From: Clostridium acidisoli DSM 12555
Lineage (GTDB): Bacteria; Bacillota; Clostridia; Clostridiales; Clostridiaceae
NCBI RefSeq assembly: GCF_900176305.1
Contig: NZ_FWXH01000002.1
Location: 682,001-746,000, forward strand
Direction: 5' to 3'
DNA length: 64,000 bases
Shown: in pieces, positions 48,456 through 58,438 of the stretch
Numbering within the stretch: the stretch's first letter is position 1
How the letters are laid out: each line of letters starts with the position of its first letter
The notes under the pieces: generated by a model
Databases searched by the model: none
The model's input: only the letters and a program-made list of their open reading frames with translations
What the model was told of the DNA's origin: nothing
Made by a program: the position numbers and the translations under genes

Positions 48456-49025
48456 CTACTTTCTATTACATATTATATAGTTCCTAGCTTCAACCGTTTT
48501 CTCATAAATTAAATCCCCTCGTTTTATTACTATTTCTATAGTCTTATCAAAAGATAGTAACAAAGCTTCATCTAAGTTTATACTTGTAGCCTCTCTAAGT
48601 TCGTCCACACCCTGAAAATTTCTATTAGGCTCAATATAATCAGCTAAATATATGATTTTTTCAATGAGATTCATGTCCTTTTTACCCGTGGTGTGATATT
48701 TTATAGCATTTAATATCTCTTTGTCCTGAACTCCCATGATGTCTCTGGCTATAATAGCTCCAGCTGCTCCATGAAGCAATTTAGGATTAGCCCTCAAAAC
48801 ATAATCAATGTCCATCCCAGCTTTTGTACAAATGTCTAATATTTCTTTTTTATCCATCTCTTTTGCACAATCATGTATAAGTCCTGCTATTCTTGAACTT
48901 TCTATATTCCCAGAATACATTTTAGCTAATTTTTCTGCTGTATCCCTTACCGCTAAACTGTGATTATATCTTCCTTCACTTAAATTTTCTTTTATGTACA
49001 ACCTCATTTGTTCTTCATTCCACAC
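48456..49025 (-). CDS. yqeK: YqeK family HD-domain phosphohydrolase
   Basis: About 189 residues. HD motif: YNHSLAV ... IAGLIHDCAKEMD, LLHGAAGAI and the late NAIKYHTTGKKDM. Members hydrolyse symmetrical diadenosine tetraphosphate. The GTG at 49025 (WNEEQM) has AGAGGAG 8 nt upstream; the GTG at 49034 is too close. Coupled to nadD, as in Bacillus. Confidence 0.92.
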   Translation of the reverse strand: MWNEEQMRLYIKENLSEGRYNHSLAVRDTAEKLAKMYSGNIESSRIAGLIHDCAKEMDKKEILDICTKAGMDIDYVLRANPKLLHGAAGAIIARDIMGVQDKEILNAIKYHTTGKKDMNLIEKIIYLADYIEPNRNFQGVDELREATSINLDEALLLSFDKTIEIVIKRGDLIYEKTVEARNYIICNRK

Positions 49026-49038
49026 AAAAAACACTCCT

Positions 49039-49638
49039 CTATCTATATAAATTTAAAATATTTATATCTTCTTCTACAGAACATGGTATTAGATAGGATA
49101 CATTTTTTTTATTTTTTATTCTCTCCCTAATATATGAAGACGATATATCCATTTGAGGTAAATTTATCAAGTATATTTTTTTGTTATATTTATTTTCTAT
49201 AGCGTCTTTTTGCTTGCAAACCTTTTCTTCACTATAACCTGGTCTTAAAAACACTACAAATCTACATAAGTCTAAGATACATGCTACATTTATCCATTTA
49301 TCTAAATCTATAAGACAATCTACTCCACAAATAAAATACCATTCAGTATCAGGTTCTATTTTTCTTAGATGTTTAAGTGTTTCATATGTGTAACTAAAAC
49401 CATCTTTCAAAACTTCATAATCATTTATTTCAAAATTTTTCTCATTTGCTATAGCTTTTTTTACCATGTTATATCTTACTAATGCATCAGTTACGTTCTT
49501 ATAGTCTTTATGTGGTGGATTACCTGTTGGTATAAATACTATTTTATCCAAATTCAGCTTGTCAAAAGCTTCATATGCTATGTGTAAGTGTCCATTATGA
49601 AAAGGATCAAATGTTCCACCTATTATGCCTTTTTTCAC
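49039..49638 (-). CDS. nadD: Nicotinate-nucleotide adenylyltransferase
   Basis: About 199 residues. Nucleotidyltransferase motif GGTFDPFHNGHLHIA and the C-terminal ISSSYIRERI are intact. It makes nicotinate adenine dinucleotide in NAD synthesis. The start is GTG 49638 with GGAGGGA upstream, giving VKKGIIGGTFDP as N terminus. Confidence 0.95.
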   Translation of the reverse strand: MKKGIIGGTFDPFHNGHLHIAYEAFDKLNLDKIVFIPTGNPPHKDYKNVTDALVRYNMVKKAIANEKNFEINDYEVLKDGFSYTYETLKHLRKIEPDTEWYFICGVDCLIDLDKWINVACILDLCRFVVFLRPGYSEEKVCKQKDAIENKYNKKIYLINLPQMDISSSYIRERIKNKKNVSYLIPCSVEEDINILNLYR

Positions 49639-49762
49639 TTTGTCCCTCCTATAAATCATTAAATTAAACAATATCTTTAGTTAAAATTATACACATATTA
49701 TACCACATTTAAACAATTTATATATGTAAATATATGTATTTCAAATATAATCTTGAAAAAAT

Positions 49763-49791
49763 AATCAGATGAAGCAAATGCCCATCTGATT
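49763..49791 (-). terminator. yhbY terminator
   Basis: AATCAGATG/CATCTGATT with an 11-nt loop, followed on the minus strand by ATTTTTT. Confidence 0.88.
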
Positions 49792-49799
49792 AAAATTAT

Positions 49800-50093
49800 C
49801 TATTGTGGTAATTCTATTTTTGAATTTTTCTTTGATTTTCTGTACAATACAAATTTTTTACCTATTGCCTGCACACCATCACATTTTACTTTTTCACATA
49901 TATAGTCACTTGCTTCTCTAGCAGTGTATTCACTATTATCAAGAACTGATAACTTGATTAACTCTCTTGCTTCAAGAGCATCCTCTACTTGTTTTAAAAA
50001 TGCATCTTCAATTCCATTTTTTCCAACTTGAAATATAGGAACCATTGTACTAGCAAGTCCTCTAAGATAACTTCTTTGTTTACTATTTATCAT
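49800..50093 (-). CDS. yhbY: YhbY-type RNA-binding protein (CRM domain)
   Basis: About 97 residues: INSKQRSYLRGLA and VGKNGIEDAFLKQVEDALEARELIK are typical of the CRM domain of YhbY/YqeI, a 50S-associated RNA-binding protein. The ATG at 50093 has AGAGGTG upstream and lies 10 nt after the obg stop. Confidence 0.93.
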   Translation of the reverse strand: MINSKQRSYLRGLASTMVPIFQVGKNGIEDAFLKQVEDALEARELIKLSVLDNSEYTAREASDYICEKVKCDGVQAIGKKFVLYRKSKKNSKIELPQ

Positions 50094-50103
50094 TTCTTCA
50101 CCT

Positions 50104-51378
50104 CTATAATAAAAATTCAAATTCAAAGTTTTTAAGTCTAACTATGTCATTATCGTGTATTCCTTTAGCAACAAGTGCGTTTATTACGCCCTTATTTCTA
50201 AGTACTTTATGAAAGTACATCAATGACTCAGGATCATTGACATTAACACTATCAAGAAGTCTGTCAACAAATGATCCCTCTACGATATATACATTTCCTT
50301 CTTGCCTTATATCATAAATAAATTTCTTTTCTTCTGGAACAAATTTTTCTTCTTCCTTAATTTCAAGATCAAAAATTGGTATCTGTGAAAGTTGTCTTGC
50401 AGCTTCCTTAAGTAACTCATCCACCCCTTGTGTTGTGGCTGCTGAAATTTTAAATACATGCTTATATCCCATTTCATTTACCTTAGCTTTAAAGGTTTCA
50501 AAAGCATCATCATCAAAACACATATCACTTTTATTGGCTGCTACAATTTGAGGTCTATCCCAAAGTTTGATATCATATTTTTTTAGTTCTTCATTTATTT
50601 TAACAAAATCTTCAATTGGATCTCTTCCTTCACTTCCTGATATATCAACTACGTGAATTAAGAGTCTTGTTCTCTCAACATGCCTTAAAAACTGTATTCC
50701 AAGTCCTACCCCTTCTGCTGCTCCTTCTATTATTCCAGGAATGTCTGCCATAACAAAAGCTTGTATTCCAGGCAAACTTACAACCCCTAAATTGGGTTTT
50801 ATTGTTGTAAAGTGATAATTTGCAATTTTAGGTCTTGCTTTAGATACTACTGATAACAATGTTGATTTACCAACGTTAGGGAATCCAACAAGTCCCACAT
50901 CTGCCAAAAGCTTCAACTCTAGAGTTATCCATATTTCTTCACCAGGCATTCCAGGTTCAGCAAAATTAGGTGCCTGTCTTGTAGGTGTACAGAATTTTAC
51001 ATTTCCTTTTCCGCCTTTTCCACCTTTAGCGATGATAAATTTATCTCCTAAATGGGATAAGTCTACTACTATTTTATTTGTCTCAGCATCCCTTACCACA
51101 GTACCAACTGGAACTTTTATATATAAGTCTTCTCCATCTTTTCCATAACACTTTGATCCAGAACCGCCTACTCCAGCTTCTGCAACATATTTTCTTTTAT
51201 AAGTAAAGTCTAAAAGAGTGGTCATATTTGGGTCTGTTACTAATATAACGTTTCCGCCGTCTCCACCATCTCCACCATCCGGTCCACCTAATGGCACATA
51301 TTTTTCTCTTCTAAATGAAACAGAACCATTTCCACCGTCTCCAGACTTAATAAATATCTTGGCTGTATCTATAAACAT
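50104..51378 (-). CDS. obg: GTPase Obg
   Basis: 424 residues: N-terminal glycine-rich Obg fold ([21 protein letters not shown]), GTPase domain ([28 protein letters not shown]) and the C-terminal OCT domain. It functions in ribosome assembly and stress signalling, and in sporulation in Bacillus. The rplU-prp-rpmA-obg order is standard. Confidence 0.97.
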   Translation of the reverse strand: MFIDTAKIFIKSGDGGNGSVSFRREKYVPLGGPDGGDGGDGGNVILVTDPNMTTLLDFTYKRKYVAEAGVGGSGSKCYGKDGEDLYIKVPVGTVVRDAETNKIVVDLSHLGDKFIIAKGGKGGKGNVKFCTPTRQAPNFAEPGMPGEEIWITLELKLLADVGLVGFPNVGKSTLLSVVSKARPKIANYHFTTIKPNLGVVSLPGIQAFVMADIPGIIEGAAEGVGLGIQFLRHVERTRLLIHVVDISGSEGRDPIEDFVKINEELKKYDIKLWDRPQIVAANKSDMCFDDDAFETFKAKVNEMGYKHVFKISAATTQGVDELLKEAARQLSQIPIFDLEIKEEEKFVPEEKKFIYDIRQEGNVYIVEGSFVDRLLDSVNVNDPESLMYFHKVLRNKGVINALVAKGIHDNDIVRLKNFEFEFLL

Positions 51379-51503
51379 ATTTTTCTCCTTTTTCTACATT
51401 TATTTATATATGCACACTCTTTAATTGTTATTTTCAAATCCAATTATATATTATTTACGAAACACAAAGGTTTTAATCTAATTCTAAAATTTATTTTCTG
51501 TTT

Positions 51504-51529
51504 TAAAAAAGCACCCTTAAAAGGGTGCT
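51504..51529 (-). terminator. rplU-prp-rpmA terminator
   Basis: AGCACCCTT/AAGGGTGCT stem followed on the minus strand by TTTTTT, starting 7 nt after the rpmA stop. Confidence 0.9.
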
Positions 51530-51535
51530 CCAAAA

Positions 51536-51829
51536 TTATTCAGCTATACTATCCTCAATAACTACAGGATAAACACTTGCTCTTTTTTTGTCTCTTCCAA
51601 CTCTTTCGTATTTAACTACTCCATCAACTTTAGCAAAAAGAGTATCATCTGATCCTTTTCCTACATTAGCACCTGGATGAATCTTTGTTCCTCTTTGTCT
51701 AACTAATATGTTTCCAGCAAGTACAAATTCTCCATCTGCACTTTTAACGCCAAGTCTTTTTGATTCACTGTCTCTACCGTTTCTTGAGCTACCTACTCCT
51801 TTTTTATGAGCAAATAACTGAAGGTTCAT
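51536..51829 (-). CDS. rpmA: 50S ribosomal protein L27 with cleavable N terminus
   Basis: About 97 residues. It begins [15 protein letters not shown]: the extension before AHKKG matches the Firmicute L27 type whose N-terminal segment is removed by the Prp protease, encoded immediately upstream. Known from Staphylococcus, this cleavage exposes the mature N terminus near the peptidyl transferase centre. Confidence 0.96.
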   Translation of the reverse strand: MNLQLFAHKKGVGSSRNGRDSESKRLGVKSADGEFVLAGNILVRQRGTKIHPGANVGKGSDDTLFAKVDGVVKYERVGRDKKRASVYPVVIEDSIAE

Positions 51830-51839
51830 TTTTAGCATT

Positions 51840-52169
51840 TCACTGCACCTCCTCTACTTCTAATTTTATATAGTCTCCGTAACTATCTTCTATGCATTTT
51901 ATTCCTAAAAGCATGGTTTCCATTAATACTTGACATCTCTTGATTTGTTCTCTTGTTTGATTATCCAAATTTAAATCTACATAACCATCATGTTCACTAA
52001 TCTTAGCATTAACTTTTACTACTTCAGTAATCCCATTAGCAAATGTAATACATAAAGCAGAAATTGCACTGCATACAATGTCATAACCTTCATAATCATA
52101 CTCAGCATGACCATTTATATTAAAAGAAACTAAATAATTATCTTTTTTTTTAAAAATAACATTTATCAT
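51840..52169 (-). CDS. prp: Ribosomal-processing cysteine protease Prp
   Basis: 109 residues of the YsxB/Prp family. The catalytic His and Cys lie in [20 protein letters not shown]. It cleaves the L27 N terminus. It sits between rplU and rpmA, the standard order. Confidence 0.94.
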   Translation of the reverse strand: MINVIFKKKDNYLVSFNINGHAEYDYEGYDIVCSAISALCITFANGITEVVKVNAKISEHDGYVDLNLDNQTREQIKRCQVLMETMLLGIKCIEDSYGDYIKLEVEEVQ

Positions 52170-52171
52170 AA

Positions 52172-52483
52172 TTATGCTTCTATTTTCTCAATTACAAGTT
52201 TAGTATAAGGTTGTCTGTGACCTTGTTTTCTTCTGTAGTCTTTTTTACGTTTGTATTTAAATACTATAACCTTTTTAGCTTTTCCTTGTTCTGCTACTTT
52301 AGCAAGAACTTTAGCTCCTTCAACTACAGGTTTTCCTATAACTAATCCATCTTCTTTACCAACGGCAAGAACCTCAGATAGTTCAACATTTGAATCAACT
52401 TCAGCTTCAAGTTTTTCAACGAATATTACGTCTCCCTCTGAAACTTTGTATTGTTTTCCTCCAGTAAGTACAACTGCGTACAT
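52172..52483 (-). CDS. rplU: 50S ribosomal protein L21
   Basis: About 103 residues: [18 protein letters not shown] at the N terminus and [18 protein letters not shown] near the end are family hallmarks. ATG 52483 has GAGGAGGTG upstream. A structured leader lies upstream. Confidence 0.96.
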   Translation of the reverse strand: MYAVVLTGGKQYKVSEGDVIFVEKLEAEVDSNVELSEVLAVGKEDGLVIGKPVVEGAKVLAKVAEQGKAKKVIVFKYKRKKDYRRKQGHRQPYTKLVIEKIEA

Positions 52484-52489
52484 TAAAAA

Positions 52490-52575
52490 CACCTCCTCAT
52501 TCCAGTCTCGCCAACTCAGGTACACGAAATCAATCTTTCATGTTTCAACAAAACCCTATGTGTGCGGTCTACAAA
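52490..52575 (-). ncRNA. Probable L21 leader
   Basis: Between promoter and rplU the minus-strand leader reads about 90 nt, ending in a conserved-looking GAGTTGGCGAGACTGGAATG just before GAGGAGGTG, as in the L21 leader family of Firmicutes, thought to mediate autoregulation. Assigned from position and end motif only. Confidence 0.6.
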
Positions 52576-52579
52576 TGAC

Positions 52580-52608
52580 AGTTTAGCACATATAACCTCT
52601 TTTGTAAA
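52580..52608 (-). promoter_or_regulatory. rplU operon promoter
   Basis: Minus-strand TTTACA (52603-52608), 17-nt spacer, TAAACT (52580-52585), about 100 nt upstream of rplU and directly after the rng stop. Confidence 0.6.
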
Positions 52609-52619
52609 GAAATTTATAC

Positions 52620-54056
52620 TTATAATTTGTAATTCTTTAATTCATCAATTTGACTTTGGAACAATATCGGTTCAACTTTAACAGCATTTACATTTTTTAC
52701 GTATTTAATGTAAATATCACTTTGTTTCCCATTGATATCATCCACAAATTCTCCTATATTTTTTAATACTTCTTCTCTATAGTTTTCGCATATTTCTATG
52801 TATATTTTATAAATGTTATTTTCTGTATTAATTCTAATTACACTATTTCTAATTAAATGTTTTAAATAAGAGAATTTAAGTATTTTTCCTTTTCCATTAC
52901 AATGTTCACAGTTTTCTTCTATTGATTCTAGTATAGATTTTCCTCTTCTTCGTCTTGCAATTTGGATAAGATTAAGTTCCGTAAATGGATATATTATTGT
53001 CTTGTTCTTATCGTCTTTAAATCCATTTTCTAAAGTATGTACTATCTTTGCTTTTGCTTTTTTGTCCTCAATATCAATAAAGTCAATAACAATTATTCCA
53101 CTTAAATTTCTTAGTTTTACCTGTCTTGCAATTTCTTTTGCTGCTTCCACATTTGTTATTTCAGCAGTTTTTTCTATACTTATTCCTTTAATATTTTTTC
53201 CTGAGTTTACATCTATAACGTACATGGCTTCAGTTTTGTCAATGACTATGGAGCCACCACAAGGCAAGGCAACATTTTTTTTCCTTAATGCCAATATTTC
53301 TCTTTCTATTCCATAGAACTGCATAATAGGTATATTGCCATCATAAAATTCTACTTTCGTTTTTATGTCCTGTTTGTCACTAAAATAATCTGTTATAAAC
53401 GAAAGGTCTTCCTTGTTATTTACTACAACTAATTCTGTATTATCATTTATGTTATCTCTTAAAATTTTTCCTAAAACCCCACCTGGATTAAAAATAAGCT
53501 GAGGTCTATTTGTAAAAGTACTCTTTTTCAAAATATCCCTGTAGATATCATACAATCTTTTTATCTCTTCATTTATTTCACTTATAGGAACTTTTTCAGC
53601 ATTTGTTCTTATCATGATTCCAACATCAGAAGGTTTTTTTATGCCTATAATAAATTTTTCTATTGAAGCACTTTCAGTTATTTTTTTAGAAATATTAATA
53701 TCATTATTCAAAGTTTCTATTACTGAATATCTGCCTGGAATAGTTATATTATTATTTACTTTTGGTCCCTTACTGCCCATACCCTCTTTTATTATTTCAA
53801 CTAGTAGCTCTTGCCCTTTTTTTACATGTAAGTTTTTAAGTCTAGAATCCATATACATGTAAGCATTTTTCCCAGTTCCGATATCTACAAATGCGCACTT
53901 TATTCCTGGCACAATGTTTTTTACAATTCCTTTATAAATTTGTCCTGGATATGCTGTTAACTGTTCTTCTTCAATATAACATTCAGAAAGTTTTTCATTT
54001 TCCGTTATACATATCCTTAGTATATCCTTTTGTCGTTCAATAAATACTCTCTTCAA
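52620..54056 (-). CDS. rng: Ribonuclease G/E family protein
   Basis: About 478 residues. S1 domain (GQIYKGIVKNIVPGIKCAFVDIG), catalytic region with VIDVNSGKN and IIVIDFIDIED supplying the metal-binding Asp residues, and CEHCNGKGK for zinc-linking. The GTG at 54065 lies in the AGAGGTG; TTG 54056 (MKRVFIERQ) has it at 6 nt. It follows the radical SAM pair and precedes rplU, a common clostridial order. Confidence 0.94.
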   Translation of the reverse strand: MKRVFIERQKDILRICITENEKLSECYIEEEQLTAYPGQIYKGIVKNIVPGIKCAFVDIGTGKNAYMYMDSRLKNLHVKKGQELLVEIIKEGMGSKGPKVNNNITIPGRYSVIETLNNDINISKKITESASIEKFIIGIKKPSDVGIMIRTNAEKVPISEINEEIKRLYDIYRDILKKSTFTNRPQLIFNPGGVLGKILRDNINDNTELVVVNNKEDLSFITDYFSDKQDIKTKVEFYDGNIPIMQFYGIEREILALRKKNVALPCGGSIVIDKTEAMYVIDVNSGKNIKGISIEKTAEITNVEAAKEIARQVKLRNLSGIIVIDFIDIEDKKAKAKIVHTLENGFKDDKNKTIIYPFTELNLIQIARRRRGKSILESIEENCEHCNGKGKILKFSYLKHLIRNSVIRINTENNIYKIYIEICENYREEVLKNIGEFVDDINGKQSDIYIKYVKNVNAVKVEPILFQSQIDELKNYKL

Positions 54057-54089
54057 ATTCAGCACCTCTAGGCCTTAATTTAGAAATTT

Positions 54090-54797
54090 CTATGCAAATA
54101 TTTTAAAGTATTCACATAAAGGTAACATTTTATTACCTACCATCCCATATATTTCTTTTCTCTTTATATCAGTAAATGCTACTTCATCTACATTACTTGT
54201 ATGTAGCTTAATGTATTTAGAAAGCAGTTCTGCTGATAGGTTTTCTCTACTTCCACAGGAAACTAGCACTTCAATAAATAGTAATTTATCTTGTACCTCA
54301 AACTTAAAATCTTTTATCATTGGTTTAATATTTACTTCTTTTTCTCCATTTTTCGTCTTTTTTACTATGTTCCATTCATTTTCTTTTAACAAATTCAAAA
54401 CTTGTAATTCTAAATCATCAGTGCTTTCATATTTAATTTTAATTTCATAACTTGCCATATCCGTAGCAGCCATAGATTGTGGGATTTTCTTTCCATCCTT
54501 ATCATATGGTTCTTTTATAGCCACTACTTCTAATATTTCTAAGTTTTTTGTAGAACTACTATTAAATCTATCTATTATATCTTTACTATCAACTTCCTCT
54601 TTAAAATCAATATCTAAATATTCACTATCTGAATACATTCCAACAGAAAGTGGTTGTGCAATTGAAAGCTTCATATGAGGATTAAATCCGTTTGAATAAT
54701 CCACTGGAAGCTGGGCCCTCTTAAAAGTCCTTTGCACCGCTCTCATGATATCTAGATGGGCTACAAACTTTATATCAGAACCCTTTTTAAATTTCAT
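54090..54797 (-). CDS. TIGR03936-type protein (radical SAM-linked, DUF2344)
   Basis: About 235 residues. MKFKKGSDIKFVAHLDIMRAV and SNGFNPHMKLSIAQPLSVG are family-typical. The partner role with the upstream radical SAM protein is known from co-occurrence; the reaction is not. The frame opens further, but the ATG at 54797 has AAGGTG 9 nt upstream and overlaps the radical SAM stop by 11 nt, indicating coupling. Confidence 0.88.
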   Translation of the reverse strand: MKFKKGSDIKFVAHLDIMRAVQRTFKRAQLPVDYSNGFNPHMKLSIAQPLSVGMYSDSEYLDIDFKEEVDSKDIIDRFNSSSTKNLEILEVVAIKEPYDKDGKKIPQSMAATDMASYEIKIKYESTDDLELQVLNLLKENEWNIVKKTKNGEKEVNIKPMIKDFKFEVQDKLLFIEVLVSCGSRENLSAELLSKYIKLHTSNVDEVAFTDIKRKEIYGMVGNKMLPLCEYFKIFA

Positions 54798-56640
54798 TAA
54801 ATAACGCACCTTCAAAACACTTCCCTTCTTTAAAGCTAACGTTAGCTCCACAATTTTTACAGCCAAGTCTGCAATCTGGTGTTACAGCCGCTATTTTAGC
54901 ATTTTCATTTTCTCTTATTAAATATTCCTTATTAATCCCAATGTCAATGAAATCCCAAGGTAAAACTTCATCATAACTTCTCTCTCTATAAGCATAGAAA
55001 TCGCCATCTACATTACATTCTTCCATTGCTTCCATCCATGTATTATAGTTAAAGTACTCTGACCAGCCATCCAATTTAGCTCCTTTTTCAAAAGCTCTTA
55101 CAAGAACATCACAAACTCTTCTGTCACCTCTTGCAAAAACTGCCTCAAGATAACTAACTGGAGTCTCATGCCAGTTATAAGTTATCTTTCTATCCATAAC
55201 TTTTCTAAGCTCTCCAATTTTTTCCCTTACAGAAGGCATTTTATCCATTGGTGACCATTGGAATGGTGTAAATGGTTTTGGAACAAAAATAGAAGTACTA
55301 GCAGTAACCTTTAGTCCCTTTTTTCTTTCAGGTTTTGGAATTTTATAATATTCATCAACTACTTTTCTTGATAAATATGCTATTTCTTTTACGTCATCAA
55401 TGGTCTCATATGGAAGTCCAATCATAAAATACAATTTAATTGTTGACCAACCTGCTTTAAATGCGCTTCCCGCAGAGTCCATTAAGTTTTGTTCAGTTAC
55501 ACCTTTATTTATTACATCCCTCATTCTTTGAGATCCTGCCTCTGGTGCAAATGTAAGTCCAGTTTTTCTTACTTTTTGTATTTCTTTAATTAAATCCACT
55601 GAAAAAGAATCTATTCTAAGAGATGGAAGTGACACTCCTATATTTTTTTCTTTATACTTATCCACCAAAGAAAAAACAAGATTTTGTATATCCGAATAAT
55701 CACAAATACTTAATGAAGTAAGTGACAGTTCTTCATATCCTGTATTTTTTATAATTTCATCTGCTAACTGTATCAATTTTTCTGTTTTCTTTTCTCTTAC
55801 TGGTCTATATACCATGCCTGCCTGGCAAAATCTGCAACCTCTTGTACATCCTCTAAATGTTTCAAGCATTATTCTATCATGTACTATTTCATTGTAAGGA
55901 ACTATTATTTTATCAGGGTATTCTACCTCATTAAAATTAGTGATTATTCTTTTCTTTACCTTCTTAGGTACATCATCAAATTTAGGTTTGAATTCTTTTA
56001 TAGTTCCATCTTCGTTATAAATAACATCATAAAGGCTAGGCACATATGTACCTTCTATTTTTGCTGCTGCTCTTAAAAACTCGCTTTTACTTCTGCCTTT
56101 ATATTTCTTATATAAATCTAACACCTCATTTAAATGTTCTTCGCCTTCACCAAGAGAAAATATATCTGCTATATCATGTAGTGGTTCTGGATTATATGCA
56201 CATGGGCCTCCACATAATATTATTGGATCAGCTTCACTTCTTTTTGATGCTCTAACTTCAATTTGAGACATATTAAGCATATTCAATATATTGGTATAAC
56301 TCATTTCATATTGAAGAGTAAACGCAACAAAATCGAATTCACTTAGTGAATCCTTAGTTTCAAGTGTATAAAGAGGTATTTCATTTTCTCTCATAAGTTT
56401 TTCCATATCAGGCCAAGGCGCAAAAGCTCTTTCACAATATGTATCTTCCCTTTTGTTTAAAACATGATACAATATCTTCATTCCAAGATGAGACATTCCT
56501 ACTTCATAGACATCTGGAAAACAAAATGCAAACCTAATATCAACTTCATTTTTGTCTTTTTGAATGCTATTAATTTCTCCACCCACATAACGTGCTGGTT
56601 TTTCTACTCTATATAAAATATCATCAGTTATTTTTTTCAA
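54787..56640 (-). CDS. TIGR03960-type B12-binding radical SAM protein
   Basis: 617 residues. An N-terminal cobalamin-binding-like domain (VRFAFCFPDVYEVGMSHLG) is followed by the radical SAM core with CTRGCRFCQAG. Conserved stretches include GLTFAPEAGSQRMRDVINKG and the C-terminal cysteines LGCKNCGA. Substrate unknown. The start is TTG 56640 with AGGAGG 8 nt upstream. It lies upstream of the DUF2344 gene and rng. Confidence 0.93.
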   Translation of the reverse strand: MKKITDDILYRVEKPARYVGGEINSIQKDKNEVDIRFAFCFPDVYEVGMSHLGMKILYHVLNKREDTYCERAFAPWPDMEKLMRENEIPLYTLETKDSLSEFDFVAFTLQYEMSYTNILNMLNMSQIEVRASKRSEADPIILCGGPCAYNPEPLHDIADIFSLGEGEEHLNEVLDLYKKYKGRSKSEFLRAAAKIEGTYVPSLYDVIYNEDGTIKEFKPKFDDVPKKVKKRIITNFNEVEYPDKIIVPYNEIVHDRIMLETFRGCTRGCRFCQAGMVYRPVREKKTEKLIQLADEIIKNTGYEELSLTSLSICDYSDIQNLVFSLVDKYKEKNIGVSLPSLRIDSFSVDLIKEIQKVRKTGLTFAPEAGSQRMRDVINKGVTEQNLMDSAGSAFKAGWSTIKLYFMIGLPYETIDDVKEIAYLSRKVVDEYYKIPKPERKKGLKVTASTSIFVPKPFTPFQWSPMDKMPSVREKIGELRKVMDRKITYNWHETPVSYLEAVFARGDRRVCDVLVRAFEKGAKLDGWSEYFNYNTWMEAMEECNVDGDFYAYRERSYDEVLPWDFIDIGINKEYLIRENENAKIAAVTPDCRLGCKNCGANVSFKEGKCFEGALFNEI

Positions 56641-56698
56641 ATTTTTATCCTCCTACTGGACTATTCATTTTTATATTCTAACATAATGATGTATAAAA

Positions 56699-57556
56699 TC
56701 AACCAATTCCTGAATTTTTGGACTTTATATATTCATCTAAAGATATATTTCCATAGTTTTTTAGACCATCTATAACCTCACTTTCATATATAATGTCAAC
56801 AACTTTTAAATCATCATCTAACACAATAAAAAGATTATATCTATTTTTTTCTACAAGACTAAGTGCCTTTAAAAGCCCCTCCCTCCAGTATATAGACAGG
56901 CTCTTATTTTCAATATATCCTTTTTTCATAAATTTAAATTTTTTCTTTATAATATCACTCATAATTATATAAGCAACCCTCTCTTTCTCCTTTTTTGAAT
57001 ATATAATTATATAAAATGCAATAATTCCAAAAGTAAAATTAATATGTCCCTTAAAAAAGCAAAATAAATAATATAAAATAAATAGTCCACCAATACTCAT
57101 GCTTACAATAATTGTAATAATATTTGCCCTTCTGTATACCGTCCGTGAGGATATTATTGCTCTTAATATTCTTCCACCATCTAAAGGTAATGCTGGAAGT
57201 AGATTAAATATCCCAATGCATAAGTTTGTAAAAAATAATGTTTCTATAAATCCATTCCTGTAATTTATATTTAATGCGTAAAAAATAACTGCCAGCACTA
57301 AATTCATAATTGGTCCTAACAGTGATATTATTATTTCTTCTTTTACCGAAGCACCCTCAATGCCTGTAAGATTAAGTGAAGCTCCAAAGGGTAATATTTT
57401 TATTTTTCCACCTCTATATCCAAAAATATAAGCAGTGAAATAATGAGTGTATTCATGCAAAATGACAATTACAAAAGCTATCAAATAATTGTCATTAAAG
57501 CTAAAAGCTACTATCAATAAAATATATGTTAGTATAAGTTTACAAATATTAATCAA
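56699..57556 (-). CDS. spoIVFB: M50 site-2 protease (SpoIVFB-like)
   Basis: 285 residues, membrane-embedded. The zinc motif HEYTH is in VILHEYTHYFTAYIFG near residue 34 and the distal motif NLLPALPLDGGRILRA near 118-131. A C-terminal CBS-like cytoplasmic part follows. In sporulating bacteria SpoIVFB cleaves pro-SigK. The pairing with the LytM-like gene supports this role. The start is TTG 57556 with GGAGTG 5 nt upstream. Confidence 0.88.
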   Translation of the reverse strand: MINICKLILTYILLIVAFSFNDNYLIAFVIVILHEYTHYFTAYIFGYRGGKIKILPFGASLNLTGIEGASVKEEIIISLLGPIMNLVLAVIFYALNINYRNGFIETLFFTNLCIGIFNLLPALPLDGGRILRAIISSRTVYRRANIITIIVSMSIGGLFILYYLFCFFKGHINFTFGIIAFYIIIYSKKEKERVAYIIMSDIIKKKFKFMKKGYIENKSLSIYWREGLLKALSLVEKNRYNLFIVLDDDLKVVDIIYESEVIDGLKNYGNISLDEYIKSKNSGIG

Positions 57557-57569
57557 GAAATCACTCCAT

Positions 57570-58334
57570 CTAATTTTTTAAATATTCTGTAGGATTTAGA
57601 TTTTCTCCCATATATATTAATTGAAAGTATAAACCTCCTGTTTTATCTTTACTGCTGTTTCCGGATTTTCCTATAACATCATTTTTATTTACCTTTTCTC
57701 CCATTTTTACATCTATTAAATTTAAATTACTATATTTTGTTTCAATTCCACTACCATGATCTATAACAATATACTTACCATCTTCTTTATTTTCACCAGC
57801 ACTCTCAACAATTCCGGAATATACAGCTTTTATATCTGTATTTATTGGCACTTTAAATTGCAACCCATTATCCAGTTCTGTTTTTGTCAAACTACCTGCT
57901 ACTGGTACTGCAAATTCTTGATTTATTTCTTGCTTTATTGTTTTACTCCCTGTAAATTTTGCTCTTTCGTTATCAATTAAGTTAACAATTTTATTCTCCA
58001 TATCATTAAAATTCTCTTTTTTAACATACTTACTAACATTACTTAAATTTATATTACTCCCATAACTTATAAGAGACTTTATATCATAATTTTCATTAAT
58101 AGTATATTTAGCAAAATTATATACTGCCTTGGTCTGTGGAGTCACATACACCTTACATGTGAATATTATGGTGAACAATAATAAGGTTCCTAAAAGTTGA
58201 ATCCTAATTATGCGAAAAAATTTATCTTTATTAAAGTAGTTTTTCTGTTTTTGTCCATAGATATTTCCTCTATTATTTATTCTGCTTGATAGAGAATTAT
58301 AATAATTTTCATATTGACTATTGTAGTTTCCCAT
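57570..58334 (-). CDS. spoIVFA: SpoIVFA-like LytM-domain membrane protein
   Basis: 254 residues: cytoplasmic N terminus, one helix near 45-63 (IQLLGTLLLFTIIFT) and a C-terminal M23/LytM-like domain (VIDHGSGIETKYSNLNLIDVKMGE). The domain lacks the His of LHFEI: it reads GGLYFQLIY, so it is probably non-catalytic, as in SpoIVFA, which holds SpoIVFB in check. It is 13 nt upstream of the M50 gene. Confidence 0.82.
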   Translation of the reverse strand: MGNYNSQYENYYNSLSSRINNRGNIYGQKQKNYFNKDKFFRIIRIQLLGTLLLFTIIFTCKVYVTPQTKAVYNFAKYTINENYDIKSLISYGSNINLSNVSKYVKKENFNDMENKIVNLIDNERAKFTGSKTIKQEINQEFAVPVAGSLTKTELDNGLQFKVPINTDIKAVYSGIVESAGENKEDGKYIVIDHGSGIETKYSNLNLIDVKMGEKVNKNDVIGKSGNSSKDKTGGLYFQLIYMGENLNPTEYLKN

Positions 58335-58410
58335 TGTATCCTCCTATAATTATTTCATACAATATCATATATATTAAAATTATTATTTATTATGACAAAT
58401 ATAAAAAAAT

Positions 58411-58438
58411 AAAAGAAATGCAAAAATGCATTTCTTTT
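58411..58438 (-). terminator. min operon terminator
   Basis: AAAAGAAATGCA/TGCATTTCTTTT, a perfect 12-bp stem with a 4-nt loop, overlapping the minE stop and followed by T-rich sequence on the minus strand. Confidence 0.9.
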
